Origin: Desulfobacula sp.
GTDB taxonomy: Bacteria > Desulfobacterota > Desulfobacteria > Desulfobacterales > Desulfobacteraceae
DNA length: 64,000 nucleotides
NCBI RefSeq assembly: GCF_014237455.1
Contig: NZ_JABZFL010000002.1
Span: 1-64,000, forward strand
Reading direction: 5' to 3'
Within the stretch, counting starts at the first letter, position 1. Every line of letters begins with the position of its first letter. Positions 28,116-37,324 of this stretch are shown here, piece after piece. The notes below the pieces were generated by a model. The model was not told the origin of the DNA. It saw only the letters and a list, made by a program, of their open reading frames with translations, and did not search any database. The position numbers and the translations under genes are program-made.

Positions 28116-29729
28116 ATGATAAACCCTATCCATATTACTGCTATGGCAAATGAAAATATATTAAAAAAAGTGGGCGTTGCATCCTTTATCATGATGGCAT
28201 CTGTATTTGCCAGTCGTGTAATCGGTGTTTTCCGTGAAATGGCAATTGCAAATTTCGGCGGTATAAAAGCCGGGGTTGATGCCTATCAGATTGCGTTTAT
28301 CCTTCCTGAAATCCTTAACCATATTGTTGCAAGCGGTTTTCTGTCTATCACCTTTATTCCGATATTTGCCCACTATCTTTCCTTGAACAGGGAAGATGAC
28401 GGGTACAAAGTGTTTTCGATTATCATGAATGGGTTTGGACTTCTTCTTATAGGGTTTATTCTGATCACGATGATGTGGGCACCAAAGTTTGTCCATATTT
28501 TTGCCCCCGGCATTCAAGATCCCCATACGTTTGCCCTTGCTGTAAAAATGACCCGGATTATCATTCCTGCTCAATTTTTCTTTTTCAGCGGCGGACTGCT
28601 TATGGCTGTTCAGTTTGCAAAAGAAAAATTTTTCATCCCTGCCCTCGCTCCTTTGATATACAATTTAAGTATTATTCTGGGCGGACTTATTCTCGGCCCT
28701 TTCATGGGCATGGAAGGATTTGCCTGGGGAGTCCTTGCCGGAGCATTTATTGGTAATTTTGGACTTCAGCTGCTGGGGGCCAAAAAACTGGGGCTCAAAT
28801 ACTCTCCTATAATAAGCTTTACTCATCCTGATCTGATAAAATACATTACACTCACACTGCCTTTGATGATAGGTCTTACCATGACGTTTTCAACGGAAAT
28901 CCTCTTAAAATTTTTCGGGTCCTATTTGAATGAAGGCAGTATTGCTGCCATGAATTATGCCCTCAGGGTGATGTTTGTTCTTGTGGGACTTTTCGGGCAG
29001 GCCATTGGAATTGCATCATACCCCTTCATGGCAAAACTTGCCCAGAAAGGTGACATTTTTGAATTAAACCGTCTGTTAAACAAAACATTAAAATTTATTT
29101 TTCTTGTCATTCCCTTTTCTGTGCTTTTTATTGTTTTAAGCCATGAAATCGTGACGATTCTTTTTCAAAGAGGACAATTCGATGCTCAGGCGACCTTGAT
29201 AACTGCAGGGATTCTGCCGTTTTTCATGGTGGGCGCCTTTGCATTTTCAGCTCAAAATATGGTGTCAAGGGGATATTATGCCATTCAAAACACCCTTTTC
29301 CCCGCCATTTTTACAACTCTCTGCGTTGCAGTTACCCTTCCCTTGATTTTCTTTTTCATGAAAACGATGGGGGCCAAAGGAGTGGCATTAGGCTTATCGC
29401 TGTCTGTTATCATTCAGGCAGTTGTCCTGTTTGAATGCTGGAACAAAAAAAGTTCAAATACTGAAAAAAAAGACGTCTATCTGTTTTTCCTTAAAATGAT
29501 CCCGATCAGCTTCATCATTGGATCTATTCTTTTTATTTCCGCTGTTGGCTTGAGGAATTTCATTGATCATTCCACACTTTTGGGTTCTTTTACGATTGCC
29601 TGCCTTATCGGAATTGAATTTTTGTCTTTGTTTTTTGTAACAGGGTTTATGTTTAAAATTCAGGAGATTCTTATTCTCTATGAAAATATTTTTAAAAGGC
29701 TTTTCCCATGGATACAAAAGCACAAATAG
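28116..29729 (+). CDS. murJ: lipid II flippase MurJ
   Basis: MurJ/MviN, about 537 residues, flips lipid II across the inner membrane for peptidoglycan synthesis. The N-terminal signature is ILKKVGVASFIMMASVFASRVIGVFREMAIANFGG, followed by VDAYQIAFILPEILNHIVASGFLSITFIPIFAHYL. Fourteen hydrophobic segments are visible. The motif EIVTILFQRGQFDAQAT in the second half is characteristic of the family. An in-frame ATG at 28143 is an equally possible start, as neither has a clear RBS. The sirtuin gene starts 22 nt before its stop. Confidence 0.93.
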   Translation: MINPIHITAMANENILKKVGVASFIMMASVFASRVIGVFREMAIANFGGIKAGVDAYQIAFILPEILNHIVASGFLSITFIPIFAHYLSLNREDDGYKVFSIIMNGFGLLLIGFILITMMWAPKFVHIFAPGIQDPHTFALAVKMTRIIIPAQFFFFSGGLLMAVQFAKEKFFIPALAPLIYNLSIILGGLILGPFMGMEGFAWGVLAGAFIGNFGLQLLGAKKLGLKYSPIISFTHPDLIKYITLTLPLMIGLTMTFSTEILLKFFGSYLNEGSIAAMNYALRVMFVLVGLFGQAIGIASYPFMAKLAQKGDIFELNRLLNKTLKFIFLVIPFSVLFIVLSHEIVTILFQRGQFDAQATLITAGILPFFMVGAFAFSAQNMVSRGYYAIQNTLFPAIFTTLCVAVTLPLIFFFMKTMGAKGVALGLSLSVIIQAVVLFECWNKKSSNTEKKDVYLFFLKMIPISFIIGSILFISAVGLRNFIDHSTLLGSFTIACLIGIEFLSLFFVTGFMFKIQEILILYENIFKRLFPWIQKHK

Positions 29730-30463
29730 TCGCCCAAAAAATTAAAACATCAAAACACCTGGTTGTCTTTACCGGCGCCGGTATCTCAACGGAAAGCGGA
29801 ATATCCGATTACAGAAGCCAGGGAGGCATATGGGATAAATTTAAGCCCGTATACTTTGATGAGTTCATGTCTTCTGAGGAATCAAGGATCAGATATTGGG
29901 AACAGCGGCTTGATATGGAAAAAAGCCTGTCTGTTGCCAAACCCAATAAAGGCCATATGAGCATAGCTAAATTACATGAGCTTGGAATTTTAAAGGCACT
30001 CATCACCCAGAATATTGACGGACTGCATGAAGCATCAGGGATTCCAAAAGAAAAAATTATCGAGCTTCATGGCAATACCCGGCGCGTCAGATGTATGAGC
30101 TGTAAAAAGCTGATCTCCTGGGAAAAGGCCCAGGCAATGATAGATGCCGGAGACAAGGCGCCTGTTTGTTCGTGTGGCGGTTTTCTTAAGCCGGACACGG
30201 TTTCTTTTGGCCAGGCCATGCCGGTTGAAGGAACCCAAAGGGCTGCCACGCTGTCATCAAAAAGTGATGTCTTTATTGTAGTGGGGTCCACACTTCTGGT
30301 ACAACCGGCAGCTTTGATGCCTGAATATGCGAAAAATTCAGGTGCCTTTCTTGTCATCATCAACCTTTCTGAAACACCCTACGATAAAATGTGTGATGTT
30401 CTTATCAGGGGAAAGGCAGGAGATGTCTTAAAAAAAATTATGGGGCAGGTTATCTCTGAATGA
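29708..30463 (+). CDS. Sir2 family NAD-dependent protein deacylase
   Basis: This 251-residue cytosolic sirtuin removes acyl groups from lysine using NAD+. NAD-binding GAGISTESGISDYRSQGGIWDKF (about 22-44), TQNIDGLHEASG and the catalytic His in ELHGN (about 121) are present. A structural zinc site is formed by CMSCKK and CSCGG. The GISTESGI loop and missing long insert resemble class III/U bacterial sirtuins. It overlaps murJ by 22 nt and converges with the helicase gene, 12 nt apart. Confidence 0.93.
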   Translation: MDTKAQIVAQKIKTSKHLVVFTGAGISTESGISDYRSQGGIWDKFKPVYFDEFMSSEESRIRYWEQRLDMEKSLSVAKPNKGHMSIAKLHELGILKALITQNIDGLHEASGIPKEKIIELHGNTRRVRCMSCKKLISWEKAQAMIDAGDKAPVCSCGGFLKPDTVSFGQAMPVEGTQRAATLSSKSDVFIVVGSTLLVQPAALMPEYAKNSGAFLVIINLSETPYDKMCDVLIRGKAGDVLKKIMGQVISE

Positions 30464-30475
30464 AGACAACAATTT

Positions 30476-33364
30476 TCATAAATTAACTGGGACTCTGACC
30501 TGATTGCCAGACTTGTTTTTAAACACCAGGAACTGATTTTCTTTTCCATACAGATATAAATCGCGGGTGACTTTTACATCCTGTTTGCAATACTCAATTA
30601 TCTTATCAATCCTGCCCTGCTCCCACCATTTGAGAGCCATCAGGCCGTCGGCACTCTTGCCGCACCCAAGAGTCTGTGATGCTAAATGGTCAAGAGAAAG
30701 CCGATACCCTAATCTTTCATGAACTTTTATCAGGATGTCCAGGGTGGGAAGCGAAAAAAAATCAAAGTCTGACAAGCCGGATAATACTTTATAGTCAAAC
30801 TGAATAATATTAAAACCAATTACCAGGTCTAATTTTTGAAGGTCTTGACAAAGTGATTCCATATCTTTCTGGAGATATTCCTGGTACGTATCGGTTTTTG
30901 AATCATAGAGTATGGCACAGCTGACCCCCATTTTTTCAGCCTTGTTCCACCCGCCAACCTCTTTGGCAGATCTTCTGGTTTCTATATCAAGGACCCCATA
31001 TCGCAAATTATCTTTATGGATTGTTTTTGAATCAAACTCTGATGTTTCTTCAGACATGGATTCAACATCTGGTTCATTGATTTTATAAACCGTTTCTTTT
31101 TCTTTACCGGATAAAATCATCTCAAGAATCTTTAAAGATGACAGCTTATCAATGGGCCGGTTTCCAGACCCGCATTTGGGAGAATGCACACAGGCCGGGC
31201 ACCCTGTTTCACAATCACACGATTGGATGGCGTCAAAGGTTTTTTCAAGAAACTCTTGCGAGTGTTCAAATGCCTGCTTGGAAAATCCAAGGCCACCTGG
31301 AACACCGTCATATATAAACACGGCCGCTTTCTCTGTCTGGGAATGAAAGGGGGTGGAGATTCCCCCCAGATCATTTCTATCCGTCATCACGAGCAAGGGC
31401 ATAATCCCTATGGCGGCATGCTCCAATGCATGAATCCCGCCCATAAAATGCATCCGGTCAGACTCAATTTTATCCCTGACATAATCGGGGATTTCGATCC
31501 AGAGGCCCTGGGTCTCAAACTCAAGTTTTGGCAAATCCAATGGTACGATACCTATGGATTTCTGATTAGACACAAGCCGTCTGTCATACCCTGTTACCTG
31601 TTCGGTAATTCTTAATTCTCCAAACCCGACCCTTGTGCCTTTGACCCTGCACGAATCAATCTGTTTAATAATCTTTGTAGATTTTGAAGAGCGTGCCTTT
31701 GTAAAATAATGCACATCTTTTCTCTTTGCTTCAACACTCCCCTTTTCATGGTCAAACCGGGAGATGATATAAGATTCTCCCCTGTGCAGGTAGACGGCGC
31801 CTTCATGGGTTTCAAAATAGGATCTGTGCTTATCAATCTCGCCAAGAATTTGTTTGGTCTTCTCAAGGAAAATGGGAAGACTTTTTCCGGTTCCTCTCAA
31901 ATTGACATTCCTGTGGGGTGATTTCCTCGCTGCATACCACATGTCTCCCTGGCGGCTTCTTAAAAGTCTGCCGGAATACTCCAATTTTGATATGGCTTTT
32001 TGAATCGTCTTATCATTTAAGAACGGTTCAAACCGATCCAGGCTCAACTCTGCTGCTGCACACTCCAGGTGCTGTTTTAAGATGACCCTGTTCCGGGGAT
32101 TGATAATTGCCTTTTCAGGCGGCATATTAAAAAAAACATCCGGGTGATTGATAAAATATTGATCCAGCGCATCTTCATGAGCTATGAGTATCAATGCCGA
32201 ATCCTTGCCATCCCTGCCGACACGGCCGGCTCTCTGCCAGGTTGACATGATGGTCCCGGGATATCCTACCAATATACACAGGTCGAGATTTCCGATATCA
32301 ATCCCTAATTCCAGGGCACTGGTGGACACCACAGCTAAAAGCTCTCCTGTGGCAAGTTTTTTTTCAACGGATCGTCTTTCCTCTGGTAAGAACCCTGCCC
32401 GATAGGCACTGATCCTGTCTGAAAAAGAGGCGGCTCTCCGGGATGCCCAGATCGCAATCAGTTCTGTAATTTTTCTGGATTTTGTATAACAAATCGTCCT
32501 CAAATTCCTGTGAACAGCCGAATGAATCAGGGCAATCGCTGTCTTTGCAGCCCCTTCAAGTCCTCTCATTAAAATAACATCTTTTTTCCCTACAGGAGAG
32601 CTTGAGTCATCCACGACACGGACATCAAGACCCGTTAACTTTTGGGCCAGAGATGCCGGATTTGCAATGGTGGCTGAACAGAAAATAAACACGGGACTTG
32701 CCCCGTAAAGACGGTAGATCCTTTGAAGTCTTCTGAACACCCATGCCATGTTGGAGCCCATGACACCCCGATAGGTATGGACTTCATCAATGACAATATA
32801 TTTTAAATTTTTGAAAAAATCCTCCCACAAATGGTGGTGGGCCAGCAGGGCTAAATGAAGCATTTCCGGATTTGACAGCAGAATATGAGGCAATGCCTTT
32901 CTGATTTTTGATTTTTGATAGGAGGAGATGTCCCCGTCATATACGGCAGCCTTTAATTTCGGAGCGGCTGTATTTTCTATCCCTACAGCGGTCAGCAAGT
33001 GTTGAACCGTATCCAGCTGATCCCTCGCCAGCGCTTTTAAAGGAAACAGATAAAGGGCATGGGATTGTGGATTTTCAATAAGCTTGTCTATCACGGGGAG
33101 GTTATATATAAGACTTTTACCGCTGGCCGTAGGTGTCGCAATAACAGTGTGAATGCCATTACGAATCATCTCTATGGCTTTTTTCTGATGCCTGTAAAGC
33201 CGTTTAATACCTAAAAATTTCAGTATGAATGACAGATTGTTTTTCAGTTCAGGATCGGCAGAAGCAAAAATTGCCTCTCTGGGCGGAAGGGTTCTGTGGC
33301 AGACAATATCCCCTGCAAACCCTTTATAATTTTTCAGGGATTGAATATATTCATCCAGACTCAC
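30476..33364 (-). CDS. MrfA-type helicase fused to MrfB-type DEDD exonuclease
   Basis: This 962-residue protein combines two activities that Bacillus subtilis encodes separately as MrfA (YprA) and MrfB (YprB), which repair mitomycin C damage. Residues about 60-460 are an SF2 helicase with ATPTASGKSLIYN, VIDEVHTYRG, FCSATIANP and WQRAGRVGRDGKDS. A DUF1998 region follows with the zinc motif CDCETGCPACVHSPKCGSGN near 730-750. Residues about 790-945 form a DEDD-type RNase H-like fold: LDIETRRS (D, E), VIGFNIIQFDYKVL (D) and YCKQDVKVTRDLYLYG (D). All four acidic residues are present. It overlaps the arginase stop by 4 nt (ATGA), so the two are co-translated. Confidence 0.9.
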   Translation of the reverse strand: MSLDEYIQSLKNYKGFAGDIVCHRTLPPREAIFASADPELKNNLSFILKFLGIKRLYRHQKKAIEMIRNGIHTVIATPTASGKSLIYNLPVIDKLIENPQSHALYLFPLKALARDQLDTVQHLLTAVGIENTAAPKLKAAVYDGDISSYQKSKIRKALPHILLSNPEMLHLALLAHHHLWEDFFKNLKYIVIDEVHTYRGVMGSNMAWVFRRLQRIYRLYGASPVFIFCSATIANPASLAQKLTGLDVRVVDDSSSPVGKKDVILMRGLEGAAKTAIALIHSAVHRNLRTICYTKSRKITELIAIWASRRAASFSDRISAYRAGFLPEERRSVEKKLATGELLAVVSTSALELGIDIGNLDLCILVGYPGTIMSTWQRAGRVGRDGKDSALILIAHEDALDQYFINHPDVFFNMPPEKAIINPRNRVILKQHLECAAAELSLDRFEPFLNDKTIQKAISKLEYSGRLLRSRQGDMWYAARKSPHRNVNLRGTGKSLPIFLEKTKQILGEIDKHRSYFETHEGAVYLHRGESYIISRFDHEKGSVEAKRKDVHYFTKARSSKSTKIIKQIDSCRVKGTRVGFGELRITEQVTGYDRRLVSNQKSIGIVPLDLPKLEFETQGLWIEIPDYVRDKIESDRMHFMGGIHALEHAAIGIMPLLVMTDRNDLGGISTPFHSQTEKAAVFIYDGVPGGLGFSKQAFEHSQEFLEKTFDAIQSCDCETGCPACVHSPKCGSGNRPIDKLSSLKILEMILSGKEKETVYKINEPDVESMSEETSEFDSKTIHKDNLRYGVLDIETRRSAKEVGGWNKAEKMGVSCAILYDSKTDTYQEYLQKDMESLCQDLQKLDLVIGFNIIQFDYKVLSGLSDFDFFSLPTLDILIKVHERLGYRLSLDHLASQTLGCGKSADGLMALKWWEQGRIDKIIEYCKQDVKVTRDLYLYGKENQFLVFKNKSGNQVRVPVNL

Positions 33365-34272
33365 AAAATGCTCTTCCCTAATGCGGAGAGCGTCAATTCC
33401 ACTGCCAGTTCTGCTGTTTTATTGGCAACATCCAGGATCGGATTAATCTCAACCAGATCCATTGAGGTGATTTTACCCGAATCTGCAAGAATCTCCATTA
33501 AAAGATGGGCTTCCCGGTAAGAAATCCCTCCGGGAACCGGTGTTCCCACTCCAGGTGCTTCAACAGGATCAAGCGCATCCATGTCTACAGTCAAATGGAT
33601 TCTTTTTAAATGAACAAACTTCATCAGGGCTTTGTTGGCAACAGAACTGATACCCTGCTCATCAATATCCCGCATGGTAAATACGGTAACACCTGATTTT
33701 TTAAACCTTTCTTTCTCACTTGCATCCAGATCTCTTTGACCGATCATCACCACATTGTCAGGATGAATTTTTGCGCCGGGCCGGCCCACATTGACCAGAG
33801 AGGCGTGGCCTTCCCCGATAAGCGCAGCCAGCGGCATCCCATGGATATTTCCGGAAGGAGAGGTCTTCGGTGTATTGAAATCCCCGTGGGCATCAATCCA
33901 GATAAGCCCTGTGGGCTCATCGTTTGTGACAGCAGCAACCGTTCCCACTGCAATGGAGTGATCTCCGCCGATAAATAAGGGAAAGTGTCCTTTTTTAACA
34001 ACCGCTTTACCCACTTTATATATGGACTCACAGATCAGGGTAATTTCTTTTAAATATTTATCTTCATCAATACCCTCGTCATCCTTGCCGATACTGGCAT
34101 CGAAATCCCGGATGGGAATACGGATATCCCCTGTATCAACGACTTCGTGTCCCAAAGACCTGAGCCTTGGAATCAATCCTGTATACCTGACGGCCGCAGG
34201 TCCCATGTCAACCCCGCGAAGCAGCTGTCCGAAATCCATAGGAACCCCGATAATACTGATTTTTTTTGCCAT
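33361..34272 (-). CDS. rocF: arginase
   Basis: This 303-residue ureohydrolase converts arginine to ornithine and urea with a dinuclear Mn2+ centre. Metal ligands are visible: H105 in FIGGDHSIAV, D127/H129/D131 in IDAHGDFNTP, and D230/D232 in VDMDALDPVEAPGVGTPVPGG. The opening KKISIIGVPMDFGQLLRGVDMGPAAVRYTGL and NIHGMPLAAL point to RocF-type arginase rather than agmatinase. AAGGAG precedes the ATG. It is transcribed before the MrfAB-like gene with an overlap, although no functional link is evident. Confidence 0.93.
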   Translation of the reverse strand: MAKKISIIGVPMDFGQLLRGVDMGPAAVRYTGLIPRLRSLGHEVVDTGDIRIPIRDFDASIGKDDEGIDEDKYLKEITLICESIYKVGKAVVKKGHFPLFIGGDHSIAVGTVAAVTNDEPTGLIWIDAHGDFNTPKTSPSGNIHGMPLAALIGEGHASLVNVGRPGAKIHPDNVVMIGQRDLDASEKERFKKSGVTVFTMRDIDEQGISSVANKALMKFVHLKRIHLTVDMDALDPVEAPGVGTPVPGGISYREAHLLMEILADSGKITSMDLVEINPILDVANKTAELAVELTLSALGKSIL

Positions 34273-34384
34273 TGAAATTACTCCTTAAAGATTATTTCCC
34301 GGCTTGACAGCTCATATAGCATAGAGTATGAAAACTATTCAACAAAAAGATAAACCTTCACACGTTTTCAGGAGCGCCTCATAC

Positions 34385-35068
34385 ATGACACAAAAGTACG
34401 AAATCAAAACAAAACAAACCATTGATACCATTAATCATTTGCTGGATAACGGGATAAAAAAAATCAGTGTAATTATCCGTCATTCCGAAAGATTATTCAC
34501 ACAAGAGCCAAAGCTGGAACCCTTCATGGGATTAACAGATGCCGGTAAGGAGTTTGCCGTTGATTTTGGCACCACCATTCGATCAAGACCCTTGCCAAAA
34601 TTATCTTCCAGTTTTCTGGGAAGATGTATTGAAACTGCTTTTCTGATTGATAAAGGGTACACCAATAAAAACAACCGGGCCATCGATCATAATTGCACAT
34701 ATGATATGCTGGCACCTTTTTATGCAAAGGATACCCAGAAAATCATTCACCATATTAAAAAGGACGGAAATAAAAATTTTTTACGGAACTGGTTTGATAA
34801 CCGTATTGATGAAAATATTATGGAAAACCCGGAAAGGACATCAGACCTTTTAACTGAATTTATGATTGAACAAATAAAAAATCTCACAGAAAACCAGATT
34901 GCCATCTGTGTCTCCCATGACTGGAATATTTTCCCTTTAAAAGAATTTAAACTGGGGCTTAAACATGAAACGGCAGGGGATGTGGGTTACCTTGACGGGA
35001 TTATTTTTTTTGAAAAAAAAAATCAATACTATATTACAAGCTACCAGGCAAGCCCGGTAGTATTGTAA
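34385..35068 (+). CDS. histidine phosphatase superfamily protein
   Basis: This protein of about 227 residues has the phosphohistidine motif VIIRHSERLF near the N terminus, an Arg/Glu stretch LGRCIETAFLI and the second catalytic His in CVSHDWNIFPLKEF. These are the marks of the phosphoglycerate-mutase-like histidine phosphatases. The substrate cannot be predicted. ATG 34385 is preferred because AGGAG lies 9 nt upstream; the in-frame ATG at 34328 has no RBS. It diverges from arginase. Confidence 0.8.
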   Translation: MTQKYEIKTKQTIDTINHLLDNGIKKISVIIRHSERLFTQEPKLEPFMGLTDAGKEFAVDFGTTIRSRPLPKLSSSFLGRCIETAFLIDKGYTNKNNRAIDHNCTYDMLAPFYAKDTQKIIHHIKKDGNKNFLRNWFDNRIDENIMENPERTSDLLTEFMIEQIKNLTENQIAICVSHDWNIFPLKEFKLGLKHETAGDVGYLDGIIFFEKKNQYYITSYQASPVVL

Positions 35069-35135
35069 TAAATGAAATATAGGGAGGACCTGAAGAAAAC
35101 ATCTTAATCAGATCATCCCTTTGACTGGATAAAAC

Positions 35136-36068
35136 TCAAACGACCGGTCTTGGCAGTACTTTTGCCCGTTCGGCAATTTCAGGAACCTTGTGTTCCCATT
35201 CAATAGCCATCATGTGGACACCTGCCACCCCTTCCATTTCCTTGAATTCTTCGACCTGTTCCAAAGCAAAACGTATGCCTTCTTCTGCCTGGTCTCTTTT
35301 ATCCACGCTTTTAAGACGCTTGATCAGGGAATCCGGGATGTCCATGCCGGGGACAAATCTTGACATGAAATTTGCCATGCCTGCATTTTTCATGGGGGTT
35401 ACCCCTGCCAGGATATAGCATTTTTCATGGAGCCCCATGTCCACGACTTTCTTCATGAAATCCCTGAACTTGTCCATGTTGAAGATACACTGGGTCTGGA
35501 TAAAATCAGCTCCGGCCTCTAGTTTATTGGCAAGCCTGTACACCCTGTACTCATAAGGATCGGCAAAGGGGTTGCAGGCAGCGCCGATAAACATTTTAGG
35601 CGGGACATCAATATCTTCATCATTCATGAATTTTCCTTCATCCCGCATTTTCTTTACCAGTGCAATGAGCTGCATGGAATCAATATCATGAACATTTTTT
35701 GCCTGGGGGTGGTTGCCGAATGTCTGATGATCACCGGAAAGACAGAGCATATTTCTAATACCCAGTGCGTGGGCGCCCAGTATGTCGCTCATAATGGCCA
35801 GACGGTTTCGATCCCTGCAGACCATCTGAAAATTGGGCTCAAGCCCTTCATCAACCATTAGCTTTGATGCGGCAAGAGAAGACATTCTCACAACGGCAGT
35901 CTGGTTATCGGTTATATTGACGGCATCCACATTGCCTTTCAGATATTGAAATTTTTCTGTAAGATGCTCCACATTGGCACCCTTTGGTGGACCGCATTCT
36001 CCTGTAAATGCGAAATGCCCGGCTTTCAGAACCTTTTCAAGATTACTTCCTGATTTAAGCTCACTCAT
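35136..36068 (-). CDS. metF: methylenetetrahydrofolate reductase catalytic subunit
   Basis: This 310-residue flavoprotein barrel reduces 5,10-methylene-THF to 5-methyl-THF, or the reverse in acetate oxidation. FTGECGPPKGANVEHL near residue 17 holds the conserved Glu. DAVNITDNQTAVVRMSS, MVCRDRNRLAIMSDILGAHALGIRNMLCLSGDH and FIQTQCIFN form the FMN/folate site. It is the last gene of the operon and follows metV by 21 nt, matching the MetF-MetV pair of acetogens such as Moorella. A second, more divergent MetF-like gene starts the structural part of the operon. Confidence 0.93.
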   Translation of the reverse strand: MSELKSGSNLEKVLKAGHFAFTGECGPPKGANVEHLTEKFQYLKGNVDAVNITDNQTAVVRMSSLAASKLMVDEGLEPNFQMVCRDRNRLAIMSDILGAHALGIRNMLCLSGDHQTFGNHPQAKNVHDIDSMQLIALVKKMRDEGKFMNDEDIDVPPKMFIGAACNPFADPYEYRVYRLANKLEAGADFIQTQCIFNMDKFRDFMKKVVDMGLHEKCYILAGVTPMKNAGMANFMSRFVPGMDIPDSLIKRLKSVDKRDQAEEGIRFALEQVEEFKEMEGVAGVHMMAIEWEHKVPEIAERAKVLPRPVV

Positions 36069-36089
36069 TTTGGTTCTCTCCTTTGTGTT

Positions 36090-36767
36090 TTAAATATTTC
36101 CCTGAACCAGTTCTTCCCTGATGCTTCTTCTCGGACCGCCATCCCTTGCCGTTCTCCAGTCTTTAATGCCTTTTACACCGATGAGATCTTCCAGTTGTCC
36201 TGCATCCATTTTCTTTCTGACAATGGAATCCCAGATACATTCAGTATCCTTGTTGATTTCGCAAACGCCATTGGATGAACCGCCGCAGGGGCCATTTAAA
36301 AGACTTTTTGCACATCTGGCAACAGGGCACAGGCCGCCGAAATTATGGATGGCACAGGTACCACAGCCTGCACACCTTTCTTCCCAGACTCCGTGCTGGG
36401 TGGCACCACCAAAAAAGGTGGTGTTAACACCCGGATAAAAAGTCTGGTCTTTGTACATTTCAGATAAAAACTGAGGCCCGACGCCGCAGGCAAGGGAAAT
36501 TACTGCATCATAGTCATCTACTATATCACTGATCCCTGCCACATATTCGGTGTCGCACTGCCTTTCCAAAACATGAATATCAATATCAATGTCGTTTCCT
36601 TCTTTCTTCCTGGCAATTTTCATTGAAGATGCCAGTATTTCAACTTCCTTTAACCCGCCGACATTGCAGACAGTCACGCACCCTTTGCATCCGGCGATGA
36701 GAATCTTTTTATTATCTTTAACCATCGCTAATATCTCTTGAAGAGACTTCCGATCTGCTACTATCAT
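36090..36767 (-). CDS. metV: methylenetetrahydrofolate reductase partner MetV
   Basis: This 225-residue MTHFR C-terminal-domain protein is Cys-rich and binds zinc and/or Fe-S clusters. Visible clusters include AGCKGCVTVCNVGG, ERCAGCGTCAIHNFGGLCPVARCAKSLLNGPCGG and NGVCEINKDTECIWDSI. It forms a core with MetF and links it to the HdrA/MvhD electron-transfer module. It lies between the MvhD-like selenoprotein (39-nt gap) and metF. Confidence 0.93.
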   Translation of the reverse strand: MIVADRKSLQEILAMVKDNKKILIAGCKGCVTVCNVGGLKEVEILASSMKIARKKEGNDIDIDIHVLERQCDTEYVAGISDIVDDYDAVISLACGVGPQFLSEMYKDQTFYPGVNTTFFGGATQHGVWEERCAGCGTCAIHNFGGLCPVARCAKSLLNGPCGGSSNGVCEINKDTECIWDSIVRKKMDAGQLEDLIGVKGIKDWRTARDGGPRRSIREELVQGNI

Positions 36768-36806
36768 GATTCACCTCTATCTTTTTTAAGTTCTTTGACT
36801 TTGATT

Positions 36807-37232
36807 TCACGCCGCATGAGTGCTCTTAACCGGAGTGGGTCCCAACTCCCTGATTTTGTCCACCACCTCAATGGCAATCTCGGCAAACCGTGCCCCCTGT
36901 GCTGAAGAAAGATTATACATCTCCACCCTTTCAGGCTCAATACCCAGTTCTGTCAGGGTTTTTTTCACGTACTCAACCTTTCTTCTGGCCTTAAGATTAC
37001 CTTCTATGTAATGACACTCGCCTTCAAGGCATCCGGCCACGTATACACCGTCCGCTCCATCTTCAATGGCATTGAGCAAATGAAGGATATCCACCCTTCC
37101 CGTGCATGGCACTTGAATAACTTTTATGTCAGCAGGATAGGATAGTCTCATGGAACCTGCCAGGTCCCCGGCTGCATAAGCTCAGTATTGACAGCAAAAT
37201 GCGATGATTCTGGGTTCAAATTCTTGGGTCAT
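36807..37232 (-). CDS. mvhD: MvhD-like hydrogenase iron-sulfur subunit, selenocysteine-containing
   Basis: The protein of 141 residues carries one in-frame UGA at 37182-37184, read as selenocysteine in AFCCQY-U-AYAAGDLAG. Ordinary MvhD/HdrD-delta proteins have FCCNWCSYAGADLAG here, so the Sec replaces a conserved Fe-S ligand Cys. The rest, RLSYPADIKVIQVPCTGRVDILHLLNAIEDGADGVYVAGCLEGECHYIEGN, is standard for the family. MvhD passes electrons between HdrA and a partner. GGAGG at 37239-37243 stands 6 nt before ATG 37232. A SECIS-like hairpin follows the UGA. A conventional reading that stops at UGA would miss the first 30 residues or so. Confidence 0.92.
37152..37168 (-). promoter_or_regulatory. 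SECIS-like hairpin of the mvhD gene
   Basis: On the minus strand, 13 nt after the UGA codon, GGGACCT and AGGTTCC form a 7-bp stem (one G-U) with the 3-nt loop GGC. Bacterial SECIS elements are apical hairpins about 11-37 nt after the UGA inside the coding sequence, with a G in the loop. This fits position and loop composition. Confidence 0.75.
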
Positions 37233-37249
37233 CATTAACCTCCGTTGCT

Positions 37250-37311
37250 GGGGTCAGGCTTGCATTGTTGCGTTATTGGGTTCAATAATGCAACAATGCA
37301 AGCCTGACCCC
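37250..37311. repeat. 62-nt near-perfect palindrome (REP/MITE-like)
   Basis: Two 29-nt arms, starting GGGGTCAGGCTTGCATTGTT and its complement, match at all but one position around a 4-nt loop (GGTT). It occupies most of the gap between the hdrA stop and the mvhD ribosome binding site within the operon. Such long palindromes are typical of REP elements moved by RAYT/IS200-like transposases or of small MITEs. As RNA it would form a very stable hairpin just 7 nt upstream of the mvhD SD. No second copy was noticed in this window. Confidence 0.85.
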
Positions 37312-37324
37312 GTCTATTTATGGT

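Noticed and set aside
35069-35135. Terminator between the histidine phosphatase and metF
   Set aside because: No stable GC-rich hairpin with a T-run could be found in the gap.
36807-37151. 114-residue MvhD starting at ATG 37151
   Set aside because: The family N terminus with its Cys motif is encoded upstream across the UGA, and this ATG has no RBS.
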